Positions 55,615 through 64,000 of a stretch of DNA of 64,000 nucleotides are shown in pieces. A model generated the notes under the pieces. It was not told the DNA's origin. It did not search any database and was given only the letters and a program-made list of their open reading frames with translations. The translations under genes and the position numbers were made by a program. Source of the stretch: Trichocoleus sp. FACHB-46. Its GTDB lineage: Bacteria; Cyanobacteriota; Cyanobacteriia; FACHB-46. Numbering within the stretch: the stretch's first letter is position 1; each line of letters begins with the position of its first letter. Location: the NCBI RefSeq assembly GCF_014695385.1, contig NZ_JACJOD010000024.1:1-64000 (forward strand), given 5' to 3'.

Positions 55615-56472
55615 ATGTCACACCCAGAGGGACAAGTTCCGCTTCCGACTACTGCTGCCCTAACTGCTCTGCAACAACTGATCGAGGTGGTGGCCAAATT
55701 GCGATCGCCCGATGGGGGTTGTCCTTGGGACTTAGCCCAAACTCCTGAGACTCTAATTCCTTATGTGATTGAGGAAGCCTACGAAACCGTAGACGCGATT
55801 CGCAGCGGTGATCAAAAGGCGATCGCGGAAGAATTAGGAGATCTCCTGCTGCAAGTGGTTCTGCAAGCCCAGATTGCCAGCGAGCAAGGGCAGTTTAGCT
55901 TAACCGAAGTCGCCCAAGGCATTAGTGAGAAGTTGATTCGTCGCCATCCTCATGTCTTTGGGGATGTGGAAGTTGCCAGTGTGGAAGAGGTACGGCAAAA
56001 CTGGGAGCAAATTAAAGATCAAGAAAAAGGAGCCACAACTCAGCCCCCCCTCCTCAGCCAAAAACTCAGCAACTATGCTCGGAGCCTACCGCCTCTAGTG
56101 GCAGCGATGAAAATTTCGCAGAAAGCCGCAGGAGCTGGGTTTGAGTGGGACAGCATTGACGGCGTGTGGGATAAATTCCACGAAGAACTGGCTGAGTTGC
56201 AAGAAGCACTCCAAGGAGAGGACAAAGCGCACCAAGAATCAGAGCTGGGGGACTTGTTGTTCACGATCGTCAACCTCGCTCGCTGGCAAGGATTAGACCC
56301 AGCGGAAGCCCTACAAGGCACGAATCGCCGTTTTATTCAGCGGTTTGTGCAGGTTGAAGCCGTGTGCGATCGCCCTTTAACCGACTACAGCTTGGAAGAA
56401 TTAGAAGCGTTTTGGCAACAAGCAAAAGCTAAATTAGGGCACACTCAACCGACGACTCCCTCAGAGCAATAA
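55615..56472 (+). CDS. mazG: Nucleoside triphosphate pyrophosphohydrolase MazG
   Basis: 285 aa. Hydrolyses (d)NTPs to NMP and pyrophosphate, cleaning the pool. Two MazG domains: the first has GGCPWDLAQTPETLIPYVIEEAYETVDAI and EELGDLLLQVVLQAQIA (EExxE..ExxD metal sites); the second has WDKFHEELAELQEAL and HQESELGDLLFTIVNLARW. ATG start. Downstream of the DUF2227 gene and convergent with the ADP-ribosylglycohydrolase. Confidence 0.96.
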   Translation: MSHPEGQVPLPTTAALTALQQLIEVVAKLRSPDGGCPWDLAQTPETLIPYVIEEAYETVDAIRSGDQKAIAEELGDLLLQVVLQAQIASEQGQFSLTEVAQGISEKLIRRHPHVFGDVEVASVEEVRQNWEQIKDQEKGATTQPPLLSQKLSNYARSLPPLVAAMKISQKAAGAGFEWDSIDGVWDKFHEELAELQEALQGEDKAHQESELGDLLFTIVNLARWQGLDPAEALQGTNRRFIQRFVQVEAVCDRPLTDYSLEELEAFWQQAKAKLGHTQPTTPSEQ

Positions 56473-56487
56473 CAGCTTGGCAAAGTT

Positions 56488-57399
56488 TTACGTTTCCTCA
56501 AACGGCCAATTGGGTAAAGGTTCCCTCGCCGTGAGCCAAGCGGCAGGAATACTTTCTACCCCGCTATAGGCTGCAACAATTCCACCTACGATCGCACAAG
56601 TTGTATCAACGTCACCAAAACCCCGTGAAGTTAGCCAAAGGGCTGCTTCATAGTTGTCAAGGTGTGTCGCTGCACACCATAGGGCAAACGGAACCGTGTC
56701 TTGAGCAGAAATGTGGCTACCATTGCCTAACACCGCAACTGCCTTCAAAACTTTGGTGTCTGCTGGTAAATCCAACGCTTTTTGAACTAGCGATCGCACT
56801 TTGCTAGGAGGCACCAACGACAAAACTTGGGTCAAAAATTCAGCATGACTGGGACGAGAGCCATTCATCCGAAATCGCCAAGCCCAAGCAGTTGCCACAG
56901 CCACCGCGATCGCGCCTGCAATTGCTTCCAAATGAGTATGAGTCACAACAGCCGAGCGTTTTGCCTGCTCAACCACAGCGTCTAAGTCATCGGCAAAATA
57001 AGCGCCTAGAGGAGCAACTCGCATGGCAGCTCCGTTCCCAAAAGACCCCTGACCTTGAAACAGACTAGCAGCCAAAGCTTGCCAAGATTGACCTGAACGG
57101 ATTTTTGCCAGCATGTCACCCATTGCTCGGCCATATCCTCGTTTGGCATCGTAATGCTGAGCAAAGCTGGCAACTAGCGCATCTGGCTGAATCTCACCAT
57201 ATCGGCGCAGGATAGCCACAACTGAGAGGGCCATTTGGGTATCGTCAGTGAATGACCAAGATGGTGCGGGTAGTATCTGAAATTGTTTCCACTTAGTCTC
57301 AATCTTCGGGTCACGAAAGAAATTCTCACCGAATGCATCTCCGACGGACAGCCCTACCAAAGCGTCTTGAGCTCGGCCTAGTCGGTCACTGTTTTGCAT
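56488..57399 (-). CDS. ADP-ribosylglycohydrolase family protein
   Basis: 303 aa. Metal-site motifs of the ARH/DraG family: ALVGLSVGDAFGENFF, SWSFTDDTQMALSVV and SRGFGDVDTTCAIVGGIVAAYSG (Asp-Asp with Mg). Members remove ADP-ribose from proteins or nucleic acids. The Synechocystis-type nitrogen-regulatory DraG role cannot be assumed; no draT is nearby. ATG start. Monocistronic. Confidence 0.9.
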   Translation of the reverse strand: MQNSDRLGRAQDALVGLSVGDAFGENFFRDPKIETKWKQFQILPAPSWSFTDDTQMALSVVAILRRYGEIQPDALVASFAQHYDAKRGYGRAMGDMLAKIRSGQSWQALAASLFQGQGSFGNGAAMRVAPLGAYFADDLDAVVEQAKRSAVVTHTHLEAIAGAIAVAVATAWAWRFRMNGSRPSHAEFLTQVLSLVPPSKVRSLVQKALDLPADTKVLKAVAVLGNGSHISAQDTVPFALWCAATHLDNYEAALWLTSRGFGDVDTTCAIVGGIVAAYSGVESIPAAWLTAREPLPNWPFEET

Positions 57400-57691
57400 T
57401 CACCCCTCCTGTGGATGTTGTTTAATTTGCTTAATTTTTGACTTCTATTTCAAAAGCATTGCAAGCGGTTACTAAGGCTGCGATCGCTCAGTATTTCCTC
57501 GGTGAAAGCAGCTAGTTTTCTTTTTTAATGAACACTTAATCGGACTGAGCTATGAAATTTTGTAATCAGATTCAAGCTTGAGAAATACTAGTGGGATAGC
57601 TAAGAAAAGATAATTCGAAGCTCTATCGATGTCTATACATCACGTCAGAATTATCAATCTTTGAAGCTCTTTAAAGCATCCCATAGAAAAC

Positions 57692-59107
57692 ATGATTGAT
57701 TTTAGCCGCCTCAAGCTTAGAGAACGCATTTTGTTGGGTTATGGAGTGCCATTAGTCCTCACATTTGCAGCGACCGGAGTAGTAGTTGCTAATGCTAGAC
57801 ATGTAATCGAGCAAAGCCGCATCACAGAAGTAGGTGCCCACATTGTTCAAGAGTGTGACCGTCTAGCAATGACTCTATATAAGCGTCAGACTCATGCGCG
57901 TGGGTATCTTTTGACTCGAAATGATATCTTTGCCAAAGCCTATGAAGCCAGTGTCCAAGACTATGAGGAAAGAATAGCTACTTTAGAAAAAGTAATTGCT
58001 GTTTCGGGTGAGGAACAGGTTGAGCGTCTGCAAAGATTAAAGGTTTTAGGCAAAGAGATTTCAAAGATTAATAGAAGTCTGATTAGTCTGGTAGAGGCTG
58101 GCAAAGTTAAGGAAGCTGGTCAAGAGATGGTGAATGGTCGCATCTTAGGGTTAATTGACGAGGCTGGAGGCATACTAAACGCCCTAACTGAGCATGAAGA
58201 TGAGTTGCAAGCCGAAAGAGTGAAAGCATCGGAGGAAGCCATGCGATCGCTCATTGTGATGGCTGTGGTAGGCGCGATCGCGGCGAGTTTGCTGGCAATC
58301 GTAATGGGACTATTCATTTCATCCCGCATCACTCAAACGATTAATCAGATTGTCTCAGTGGTAGCTAGCTCCTCCACAGAAATTGCCGCAGCCGTAGAAC
58401 AGCAAGAAAAAACAGTTTCTCAACAAGCGGTTTCTGTGAACCAAACCACAGCAGCAATGGATCAACTGAGCGTCGCTTCTCAGCAATCCGCCGAGCAGGC
58501 AGAGTCAGCCGCTACAGGAGCACGTCAAGTGTTGGCTTTGGTCAATGGTCAGCAAGATAAGCAAGCCCGCAACAACGGCGACAGCCTGAGAGCGAAAGTG
58601 GGTCAAATTGCCGAACAGATTTTATATCTGAGTGAGCAAACCAACCAAATTGGCACAATTTCTACCTTGGTGAGTGATCTGGCGAATCAGACCAACATGC
58701 TAGCGCTGAATGCTGCTGTCGAAGCTTCACGTGCCGGAGACCAAGGAAAAGGATTTGCAGTAATTGCGACAGAAATCCGCAAACTTGCCGACCAAAGCCG
58801 CAAGTCAGCCGATCGCATTGGTACTCTCGTGACCGATATTCAAAACGCTACCAACTCTACAGTGATGGTGACGGATGAAGGCACAAAAACCGTTGAGAGC
58901 ATTGTAGCTGCGGTCAATAATATTTCCTTAAGTAACCAACAGATTTTTTTGACTTCTAAGCAACAGGCGATCGCGATTCAGCAAGTAGTGGATGCCATGA
59001 CTGCGATCAACCAAGGAGCTAGCCAAACCGCAAGTGGCATCGGACAAACGAGAGTGAGCACGCGGCAGTTGAGTGAAGCAACTCTGACGCTCAAAGCAGT
59101 GGTGTGA
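57692..59107 (+). CDS. Methyl-accepting chemotaxis protein, HAMP-less
   Basis: 471 aa. Membrane helix 1 (residues 14-34) and helix 2 (186-209) flank a helical CHASE3/four-helix-type sensor with few aromatic residues. The cytoplasmic MCP coiled coil follows directly ([29 protein letters not shown]), and the hairpin tip is [39 protein letters not shown] (about 331-369). I see no HAMP domain after helix 2. No che genes are in the window; phototaxis/pilus control is a family-based guess. Confidence 0.9.
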   Translation: MIDFSRLKLRERILLGYGVPLVLTFAATGVVVANARHVIEQSRITEVGAHIVQECDRLAMTLYKRQTHARGYLLTRNDIFAKAYEASVQDYEERIATLEKVIAVSGEEQVERLQRLKVLGKEISKINRSLISLVEAGKVKEAGQEMVNGRILGLIDEAGGILNALTEHEDELQAERVKASEEAMRSLIVMAVVGAIAASLLAIVMGLFISSRITQTINQIVSVVASSSTEIAAAVEQQEKTVSQQAVSVNQTTAAMDQLSVASQQSAEQAESAATGARQVLALVNGQQDKQARNNGDSLRAKVGQIAEQILYLSEQTNQIGTISTLVSDLANQTNMLALNAAVEASRAGDQGKGFAVIATEIRKLADQSRKSADRIGTLVTDIQNATNSTVMVTDEGTKTVESIVAAVNNISLSNQQIFLTSKQQAIAIQQVVDAMTAINQGASQTASGIGQTRVSTRQLSEATLTLKAVV

Positions 59108-59149
59108 TCGAGAGCGCTACTTTGAGCAGCAAAAAGCAGGCAGCAAAAA

Positions 59150-59168
59150 GGGCGCAAGCGACGCGCCC
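59150..59168. terminator. GC-rich hairpin after the MCP gene
   Basis: GGGCGC (59150-59155) pairs with GCGCCC (59163-59168), 42 bases after the MCP stop and 73 before the stop of the convergent protease gene. No T tract. A GCAGCAAAAAG direct repeat (twice) precedes it. Confidence 0.4.
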
Positions 59169-59240
59169 CTCTATCAAGATTAATAATCAACAGAAATTTC
59201 AACAGGAACAGGAAACAGAAAAGGGCGATCGCGCCACCCT

Positions 59241-61283
59241 CTAGAACACGACTGGCACGACAATGGCAGCAATAATGGCTCCAGCCCCCAAAATGCACTG
59301 CCAGAAGCGATGGTAGCTATCAACTGTTTTGCCACCAACGGTTTTGAGTTGAGCCAAGTCTACCCAGGGCATAATGCTGCGGCGGAACCAACCTGTTGCG
59401 TTCACTTGCGAACCCAGCAATTCTTGAACTTGGTTAGCCCCAAACATGAAGTTGCCCAAAGGCCCAAAGCGAGAAGCGTAGTGGACATACATCATGCCTG
59501 TAGGGTCTTGCAGCTTCAGGTCAGAGCCAAACTTATAACCCGCATCACCCCGACCAATCAACTCGCCGCTGAGTTTCACTGGACGGCCTCGCAGCGGGCT
59601 AGCATAAGGGTCAGACATTAGGCTCATCACATCAGTCGCTTGGGCACGGCTGAAATCTGGGAACGTCACCATCATCTTGACCAAGATACCCAGACCCAAA
59701 CCGAGCAAGCTGAGAGATACTAAAACTTTCCAACCAGCCAGCGACATCAGCGCCAAACCAATCCCTAGACCGATTGCCAAGCCAATGAGCTCAGCACCGT
59801 ACAACAAGAGGTCAAGCGCAAAGTTGCCGTAGAGCTTGTTTTTGTTGAGAGTGCGACTTTCAGCGACCACCCGCGCCATATCGAACTCAGTTTCTAAACC
59901 CAACTGTTCGGCGTAGGTGCTCAAGGCTCGGACTCGTTTCCCGGTCAGAGGGTGGGTGGAACTCAACTCCATCAACCAGCCCCAGGGATTAAACATATCC
60001 CACAAAAAGACGCGGCCAATTTTTTCTGGTGAGGAGGCAACTCGGTAAGCTGTGCCAACTGAGCTAGCTGCTTTCGGGTCGTAAATTCCTAGCGCCCGCG
60101 TACCTTCGATTAACTTGCTGGGTTCCTTAGCTCTTTGGCCTTCTTCTAAAATCCCGTAAGCAATTTTGACCAAGGCGCGAGAGAGGGCATTAGGGTTGCC
60201 TGTCGTTTCAGCCGCGAAGTGGTCGGCAAAGTATTCTCTGGTGCGAGAGAGATACAAAACTAGATAGGTGCCGATCAGGTAAAAGATGTAAGCGGCGATC
60301 GCGGCAGTTCCCATCGCATCTTTGAGCTTGTTGTCGCCACCGCCACGACTCATGCGACGGGCAAAGCTATAAATCAAATAGGTAATCTGCACCAACGTTG
60401 CTGCAACTGTCATCACGGCAAAGTCCCAGTGGACAATGTGCCCTAGCTCGTGGGCATAGACTGTGGCAACTTCTTCATCGTCGAGGTAGGTGAACAAGCC
60501 TTGGCTGACAACTAAGCGAGCGCTGTTAGGCAAGGAGCCATAGGTAAATGCAGTGGGGTTTTCGTCGTTGATAATTCCTAGGCGAGGTTGCTTCAGTTTT
60601 TTCTGGGCACAAACTTGCTGAATTACCCGCGCTGCTTCTGGGCTATGCCTCGCTACTTCTGGCAGAGAAACCCAACGAGTGCCGTAGAACCAACCTTGGA
60701 TCAAGTCCATAAACCAAGGCGAAACAAAGAAGGCGATCGCATTAAAGACCAGGGTAAATCCCACGGCAATGCCAAAGCCAACTCCTGGCTGGTCGCTGCC
60801 GAGAATAAACACCAGGCTCAATGCCAGGACAAACACCATGCCAAACAGCAGGGAGATCGTTACACCCGAAGCGAGGGCTAGACTGCCACCAATCCCAGAC
60901 ATGGCTAGCTTGACACCTGTCTTGCCTGCTCGGCCCAACTTGCTAGCGGGTACAGGCTGAGTTTCTGGAGCCGCAGTTCGAGGAGGTGCCTTAGCAGGCT
61001 GATCGGGTGTTGCAGTGGAGAGTGCCTGGAGAGTTTGCTTGGCCCAAGTATGAACCTGGGGGTTTTCGTGTAGCGCTAACTGGCGGCAGAGCGCGATCGC
61101 CTTATCAGGCTGCCCTACACGTTGATATGCTTTCACTAACCACATCTGAGCTTGCAATAGTTCTTTTGATTCCGCTAAAGAACTATTGCGACAGAAAGTT
61201 TCTAATAAGTTGATAGCTTCCGAGTAACGCCCTTGTTTTAGGGCGTCTATTCCAGCCTGGAGCGCTCCCGATTGGGATGACAT
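59241..61283 (-). CDS. M48 family metalloprotease with TPR N-terminus
   Basis: 680 aa. The N-terminal 90 residues are TPR-like (GRYSEAINLLETFCRNSSLAESKELLQAQMWLVKAYQRVGQPDKAIALCRQLA), followed by a Pro/Ala linker. Two membrane helices lead to an HtpX/Ste24-like domain with zinc motif HELGH (about residue 277) and the third-ligand region TREYFADHFA. The C-terminus has two more helices and a soluble domain (LIGRGDAGYKFGSDLKLQDPTGMMYVHY). Probable membrane protein quality control. ATG start. Convergent with the MCP. Confidence 0.9.
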   Translation of the reverse strand: MSSQSGALQAGIDALKQGRYSEAINLLETFCRNSSLAESKELLQAQMWLVKAYQRVGQPDKAIALCRQLALHENPQVHTWAKQTLQALSTATPDQPAKAPPRTAAPETQPVPASKLGRAGKTGVKLAMSGIGGSLALASGVTISLLFGMVFVLALSLVFILGSDQPGVGFGIAVGFTLVFNAIAFFVSPWFMDLIQGWFYGTRWVSLPEVARHSPEAARVIQQVCAQKKLKQPRLGIINDENPTAFTYGSLPNSARLVVSQGLFTYLDDEEVATVYAHELGHIVHWDFAVMTVAATLVQITYLIYSFARRMSRGGGDNKLKDAMGTAAIAAYIFYLIGTYLVLYLSRTREYFADHFAAETTGNPNALSRALVKIAYGILEEGQRAKEPSKLIEGTRALGIYDPKAASSVGTAYRVASSPEKIGRVFLWDMFNPWGWLMELSSTHPLTGKRVRALSTYAEQLGLETEFDMARVVAESRTLNKNKLYGNFALDLLLYGAELIGLAIGLGIGLALMSLAGWKVLVSLSLLGLGLGILVKMMVTFPDFSRAQATDVMSLMSDPYASPLRGRPVKLSGELIGRGDAGYKFGSDLKLQDPTGMMYVHYASRFGPLGNFMFGANQVQELLGSQVNATGWFRRSIMPWVDLAQLKTVGGKTVDSYHRFWQCILGAGAIIAAIVVPVVF

Positions 61284-61489
61284 AAGGATTCTCCGTAGAG
61301 AAAGAGGGGATTAGAGGGCACAAAAGCTTTGGGTCGATTCAGCAGCCTGTGCAGTTGATCTTTGGATACCCGCAGATCTAATTTCTCTACGCAGAAATCC
61401 GCAAAAGTACACGCAATCTTTAAGCAATTTGGCTGAGACGCATGACCCTTTTAGCATCCGTTCACAAAAGCAGGTTGGTAGGGGTGGGT

Positions 61490-62509
61490 TTAGCTATAGC
61501 TCGCTAAGGTTTTTACATGACTCACAGCTGAGGCGATCGTGATGGGTAACTTGTAACCACCTCCGTGATTAGACAGCACTGGGCAGTTGGCTTTTTTTGC
61601 CACCTCTAAAACTGCTTCAGTCAGCGCTGCAAAATCTGCTTCCGTCCAGCCTGTGGTTTCTTTACCGCAGTCATCGCGGTGCGAGTCGTATCCAGAGAAA
61701 ATCAGAATCAAATCGGGAGTCCAAGGGATTTGGTCCAGCGCAGACTGAAAGGCAGATAGGCTCTCGTTGACTCGGTAGAACTGACCCGTCAGCCCCATCT
61801 TGGGCGGGAAGTCATCGGCGAATCGGGCAGGTAGCAAAGGAATATTGCAATGCCCCACGGCTTCGGCAGCTGTCGTGGTGCCACGTTTCAAATCTGAAGC
61901 TTTGGCCATGTACAGGTCGATCGCGCTATGAATGCTCAGGCAATATACGCTGCGATCGCCACTGAACATAGATTGCGTGCCATCACCATGATGAATATCC
62001 CAATCCACAATTAAGATTTTCTCAAAGCCTTGCTCTTGGGCATACTTTGCAGCTGCGGCTAAAGGATTGAGCAAGCAATAGCCATGTCCCCAATTAGCAT
62101 GAGCATGATGGCCAACCAAGCTAAAGCAGTAAGCTCGCTCTAAGTTGCCTTGTTTCATCTGGGCGATCGCCTCAAATAAGCCACCCAGCCCGTAAGCATA
62201 TCCAGGTAGGCAATGCTCCAGTCCCCAGCAACCACCGAGAAGATGCGGCATCTCCAGGTTGAACTTCTCTAGTGGTTTTTCTGCCGCCAGCAACACTAAC
62301 TGTTGCAAATACTCTCTCGTGTGAACTCGCAAGTATTCACTGTATTTCACTCGTCTGACTGGGAGCGATGGATAATCAGAGAGGCTTTTTTCAAGTTCTT
62401 GCCGAACCTTGCTGTAGTGCGGAAATGAATAACCTTTGAAGGGAATCAAATGACTCGGCTTAGACGTTTGACAAGTCTGGGGGTGAAGATAGGTGGCGAA
62501 TTTAGGCAT
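61490..62509 (-). CDS. Histone deacetylase-like amidohydrolase
   Basis: 339 aa. Class II/AcuC-type deacetylase fold: HHAHANWGHGYCLLNPLAAAAKYAQEQG (catalytic His), ILIVDWDIHHGDGTQSMF (zinc Asp/His), LILIFSGYDSHRDD and LSNHGGGYKLP (zinc Asp-Tyr region modified). Likely substrates are acetylated polyamines or lysines; no histones in bacteria. ATG start. Monocistronic. Confidence 0.9.
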   Translation of the reverse strand: MPKFATYLHPQTCQTSKPSHLIPFKGYSFPHYSKVRQELEKSLSDYPSLPVRRVKYSEYLRVHTREYLQQLVLLAAEKPLEKFNLEMPHLLGGCWGLEHCLPGYAYGLGGLFEAIAQMKQGNLERAYCFSLVGHHAHANWGHGYCLLNPLAAAAKYAQEQGFEKILIVDWDIHHGDGTQSMFSGDRSVYCLSIHSAIDLYMAKASDLKRGTTTAAEAVGHCNIPLLPARFADDFPPKMGLTGQFYRVNESLSAFQSALDQIPWTPDLILIFSGYDSHRDDCGKETTGWTEADFAALTEAVLEVAKKANCPVLSNHGGGYKLPITIASAVSHVKTLASYS

Positions 62510-62627
62510 AGATGGTCAGGAGAAAAAGTTAGAGGAATGATGGATAGACAGCATTCACCGCTACGATTTAAAGGACAAGTCGAGATTTGCTAAATTTTGG
62601 CTTGCTTGTGGCTTTCTATCTAAACCT

Positions 62628-63932
62628 ATGATCGCGTCTCAAGTTGCTTCCCTGTCTCTTCCCGATCTGGCTCGGCAAACCCGTCAAGCTGCGCGTAAGT
62701 TAGCGACCTTGCCAGCCGAGGCGAAAAATCAAGCGATTGAAGCGATCGCCCAAGCCTTAGAAGTTGCAGCTCCAGAAATCTTGGCTGCCAATGCTGCCGA
62801 CTGTGAAGCCGCCCAAACCGCAGGCATTAGTAGTTCTCTCTATGCTCGCTTAAAGCTGGATGAAAGCAAACTAAAAGCCGCGATCGCCGGAGTCAGAGAT
62901 GTGGGTCGCTTAGCCGATCCGGTAGGACAGGTGCAAATTCACCGCGAACTCGACCAAGGCTTGGTGATGAAGCGGGTTTCTTGCCCGTTGGGTGTGTTGG
63001 GCGTAATTTTTGAAGCTCGTCCCGATGCGGTGATGCAGATTTCCTCACTGGCGATCAAGTCTGGGAATGGCGTGATCCTCAAAGGCGGCCAAGAAGCGGT
63101 ACGTTCCTGCGAAGCCCTTGTTAGAGCGATTCATACAGGTTTAGCCCAGACCGAAATTGATCCTGCTGTAGTGCAACTCTTGACCACTCGCGAAGAAACC
63201 TTAGAACTGCTCAAGCTCGATCAATATGTGGATTTGATTATCCCCAGAGGTTCCAATTCTTTTGTGCGTTTCGTCCAAGACAACACGCGGATTCCAGTCT
63301 TAGGACATGCCGATGGTATTTGCCATTTGTATGTTGATAAAGGCGCGGATATTCGTAAAGCTGTGGCGATCGCCGTAGACTCTAAAACCCAATATCCTGC
63401 GGCTTGCAACGCGATCGAGACGTTGCTGGTTCACAAAGACATTGCTTCTGAGTTCTTGTTAGGGGCCACTTCTGCGCTTCAGGCCAAAAATGTAGAACTG
63501 CGGGGAGACGATCGCACCAGAGCCATTTTGAATATTGCTGCTGCGACCGAAGCCGACTGGTCTACTGAGTACAGCGATCTGATTCTGTCGATTAAAGTTG
63601 TGGATGACTTGGCCGCTGCGATCGACCATATCAATACCTATGGATCTCGACATACCGAAGCGATCGCCACCGAAGATCCCAAAGCTGCGGCTCAGTTTCT
63701 CGCTGAAGTGGATGCTGCGGGGGTATACCAAAACTGCTCGACTCGCTTTGCTGATGGTTTCCGCTACGGCTTTGGAGCTGAAGTGGGCATTAGCACCCAA
63801 AAAATGCCGCCTCGCGGTCCTGTGGGTCTAGAAGGGTTGGTAACTTACAAATACGAGATCACCGGAGACGGGCACATTGCTGCCACCTACGCTGGCCCCG
63901 ACGCCAAACCATTTACCCACCGAGATCTGTAA
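62628..63932 (+). CDS. proA: Glutamate-5-semialdehyde dehydrogenase
   Basis: 434 aa. Reduces gamma-glutamyl phosphate with NADPH in proline synthesis. [34 protein letters not shown] is the cofactor region; the catalytic Cys is in [30 protein letters not shown] and ALKWALAP-equivalent [31 protein letters not shown] complete the family pattern. ATG start. proB is not in the window. Confidence 0.97.
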   Translation: MIASQVASLSLPDLARQTRQAARKLATLPAEAKNQAIEAIAQALEVAAPEILAANAADCEAAQTAGISSSLYARLKLDESKLKAAIAGVRDVGRLADPVGQVQIHRELDQGLVMKRVSCPLGVLGVIFEARPDAVMQISSLAIKSGNGVILKGGQEAVRSCEALVRAIHTGLAQTEIDPAVVQLLTTREETLELLKLDQYVDLIIPRGSNSFVRFVQDNTRIPVLGHADGICHLYVDKGADIRKAVAIAVDSKTQYPAACNAIETLLVHKDIASEFLLGATSALQAKNVELRGDDRTRAILNIAAATEADWSTEYSDLILSIKVVDDLAAAIDHINTYGSRHTEAIATEDPKAAAQFLAEVDAAGVYQNCSTRFADGFRYGFGAEVGISTQKMPPRGPVGLEGLVTYKYEITGDGHIAATYAGPDAKPFTHRDL

Positions 63933-63961
63933 TAACTACCTCTCTTGCAACACATCACTAA

Positions 63962-63982
63962 GGGCGAATGGCCATTCGTCCC
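63962..63982. repeat. Dispersed-type inverted repeat after proA
   Basis: GGGCGAATGG (63962-63971) pairs with CCATTCGTCCC (63972-63982), nearly palindromic, followed by TAC. The same GGGCGAATGGCCATTCGCCCC motif is, from memory, a common intergenic repeat in filamentous cyanobacteria. It may also help to end the proA transcript. Confidence 0.6.
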
Positions 63983-64000
63983 TACAGACCACTTTGGTTT

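Overview
The window is a gene-dense piece of a cyanobacterial chromosome. It opens in the photosystem II genes psbD-psbC. It carries cyanobacteria-typical families (a PCP_red small protein, a DUF1400 hydrolase, a DUF6464 protein, a thylakoid-type FtsH, an L-cysteine/cystine C-S lyase of the Synechocystis C-DES type, WGxxGxxG small exported proteins) and is littered with the HIP1 octamer GCGATCGC. Large sensor kinases, chemoreceptor-type proteins and many exported proteins suggest a filamentous, Leptolyngbya/Oscillatoriales-like organism, but the genus cannot be fixed from sequence alone. I see no insertion sequence, prophage, CRISPR array or rRNA operon.

Layout. 1-1.6 kb: psbD (3' end) and psbC, closed by a strong terminator. 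1.7-7.2 kb: an FkbM methyltransferase, a PCP_red small protein and a translationally coupled SNF2 helicase/SWIM zinc-finger pair. 7.3-11.3 kb: a GNAT enzyme, pnp and tpiA. 11.3-16 kb: a response regulator/7TM histidine kinase pair, folP and a stomatin/NfeD pair. 16.2-21.9 kb: a DUF1400 alpha/beta hydrolase, a CAP-domain protein, and a probable operon of C-S lyase, glycosyltransferase and YjbQ. 22-27.6 kb: a secreted repeat protein, a TM0106-type nuclease, a GNAT enzyme, tRNA-Asp, gltX and an exported protein. 27.7-32.3 kb: an actin-like ParM homologue with a ParR-like partner, a LexA-box-like palindrome, ftsH and a DUF6464 protein. 32.4-37 kb: a compact osmoprotectant ABC transporter, DedA and argG. 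37-39.9 kb: two family 2 glycosyltransferases and a Thr-rich lipoprotein. 39.9-45.3 kb: rpsB, tsf, an unknown protein and recG. 45.3-54.6 kb: a DUF305 lipoprotein, a large sensor kinase, two tandem WGxxGxxG proteins, glpK and another sensor kinase. 54.7-64 kb: tRNA-Val, a DUF2227 protein, mazG, an ADP-ribosylglycohydrolase, an MCP, an M48 protease, a histone-deacetylase-like protein and proA.

Most genes are housekeeping or signalling genes in short transcription units. The parts that look least routine are five. (1) A ParM-like ATPase is followed 5 bp later by a protein built like ParR (possible ribbon-helix-helix N-terminus, coiled coil, Pro-rich linker, terminal amphipathic helix). A near-perfect cyanobacterial LexA-box palindrome lies in the intergenic region it shares with ftsH. 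(2) A pair of tandem WGxxGxxG exported proteins shares a C-terminal RTG tail and is preceded by four 11-bp direct repeats. (3) A GGATGAA-type repeat lies inside the SNF2 reading frame, and a related perfect hairpin lies between tRNA-Asp and gltX. (4) There is a structured leader before rpsB and a 28-bp HIP1-centred palindrome between rpsB and tsf. (5) A secreted protein carries 15 xPAEE pentapeptides ahead of a domain with paired histidine motifs.

All functional assignments rest on reading the translated sequences by eye against remembered family features. No database search was possible.
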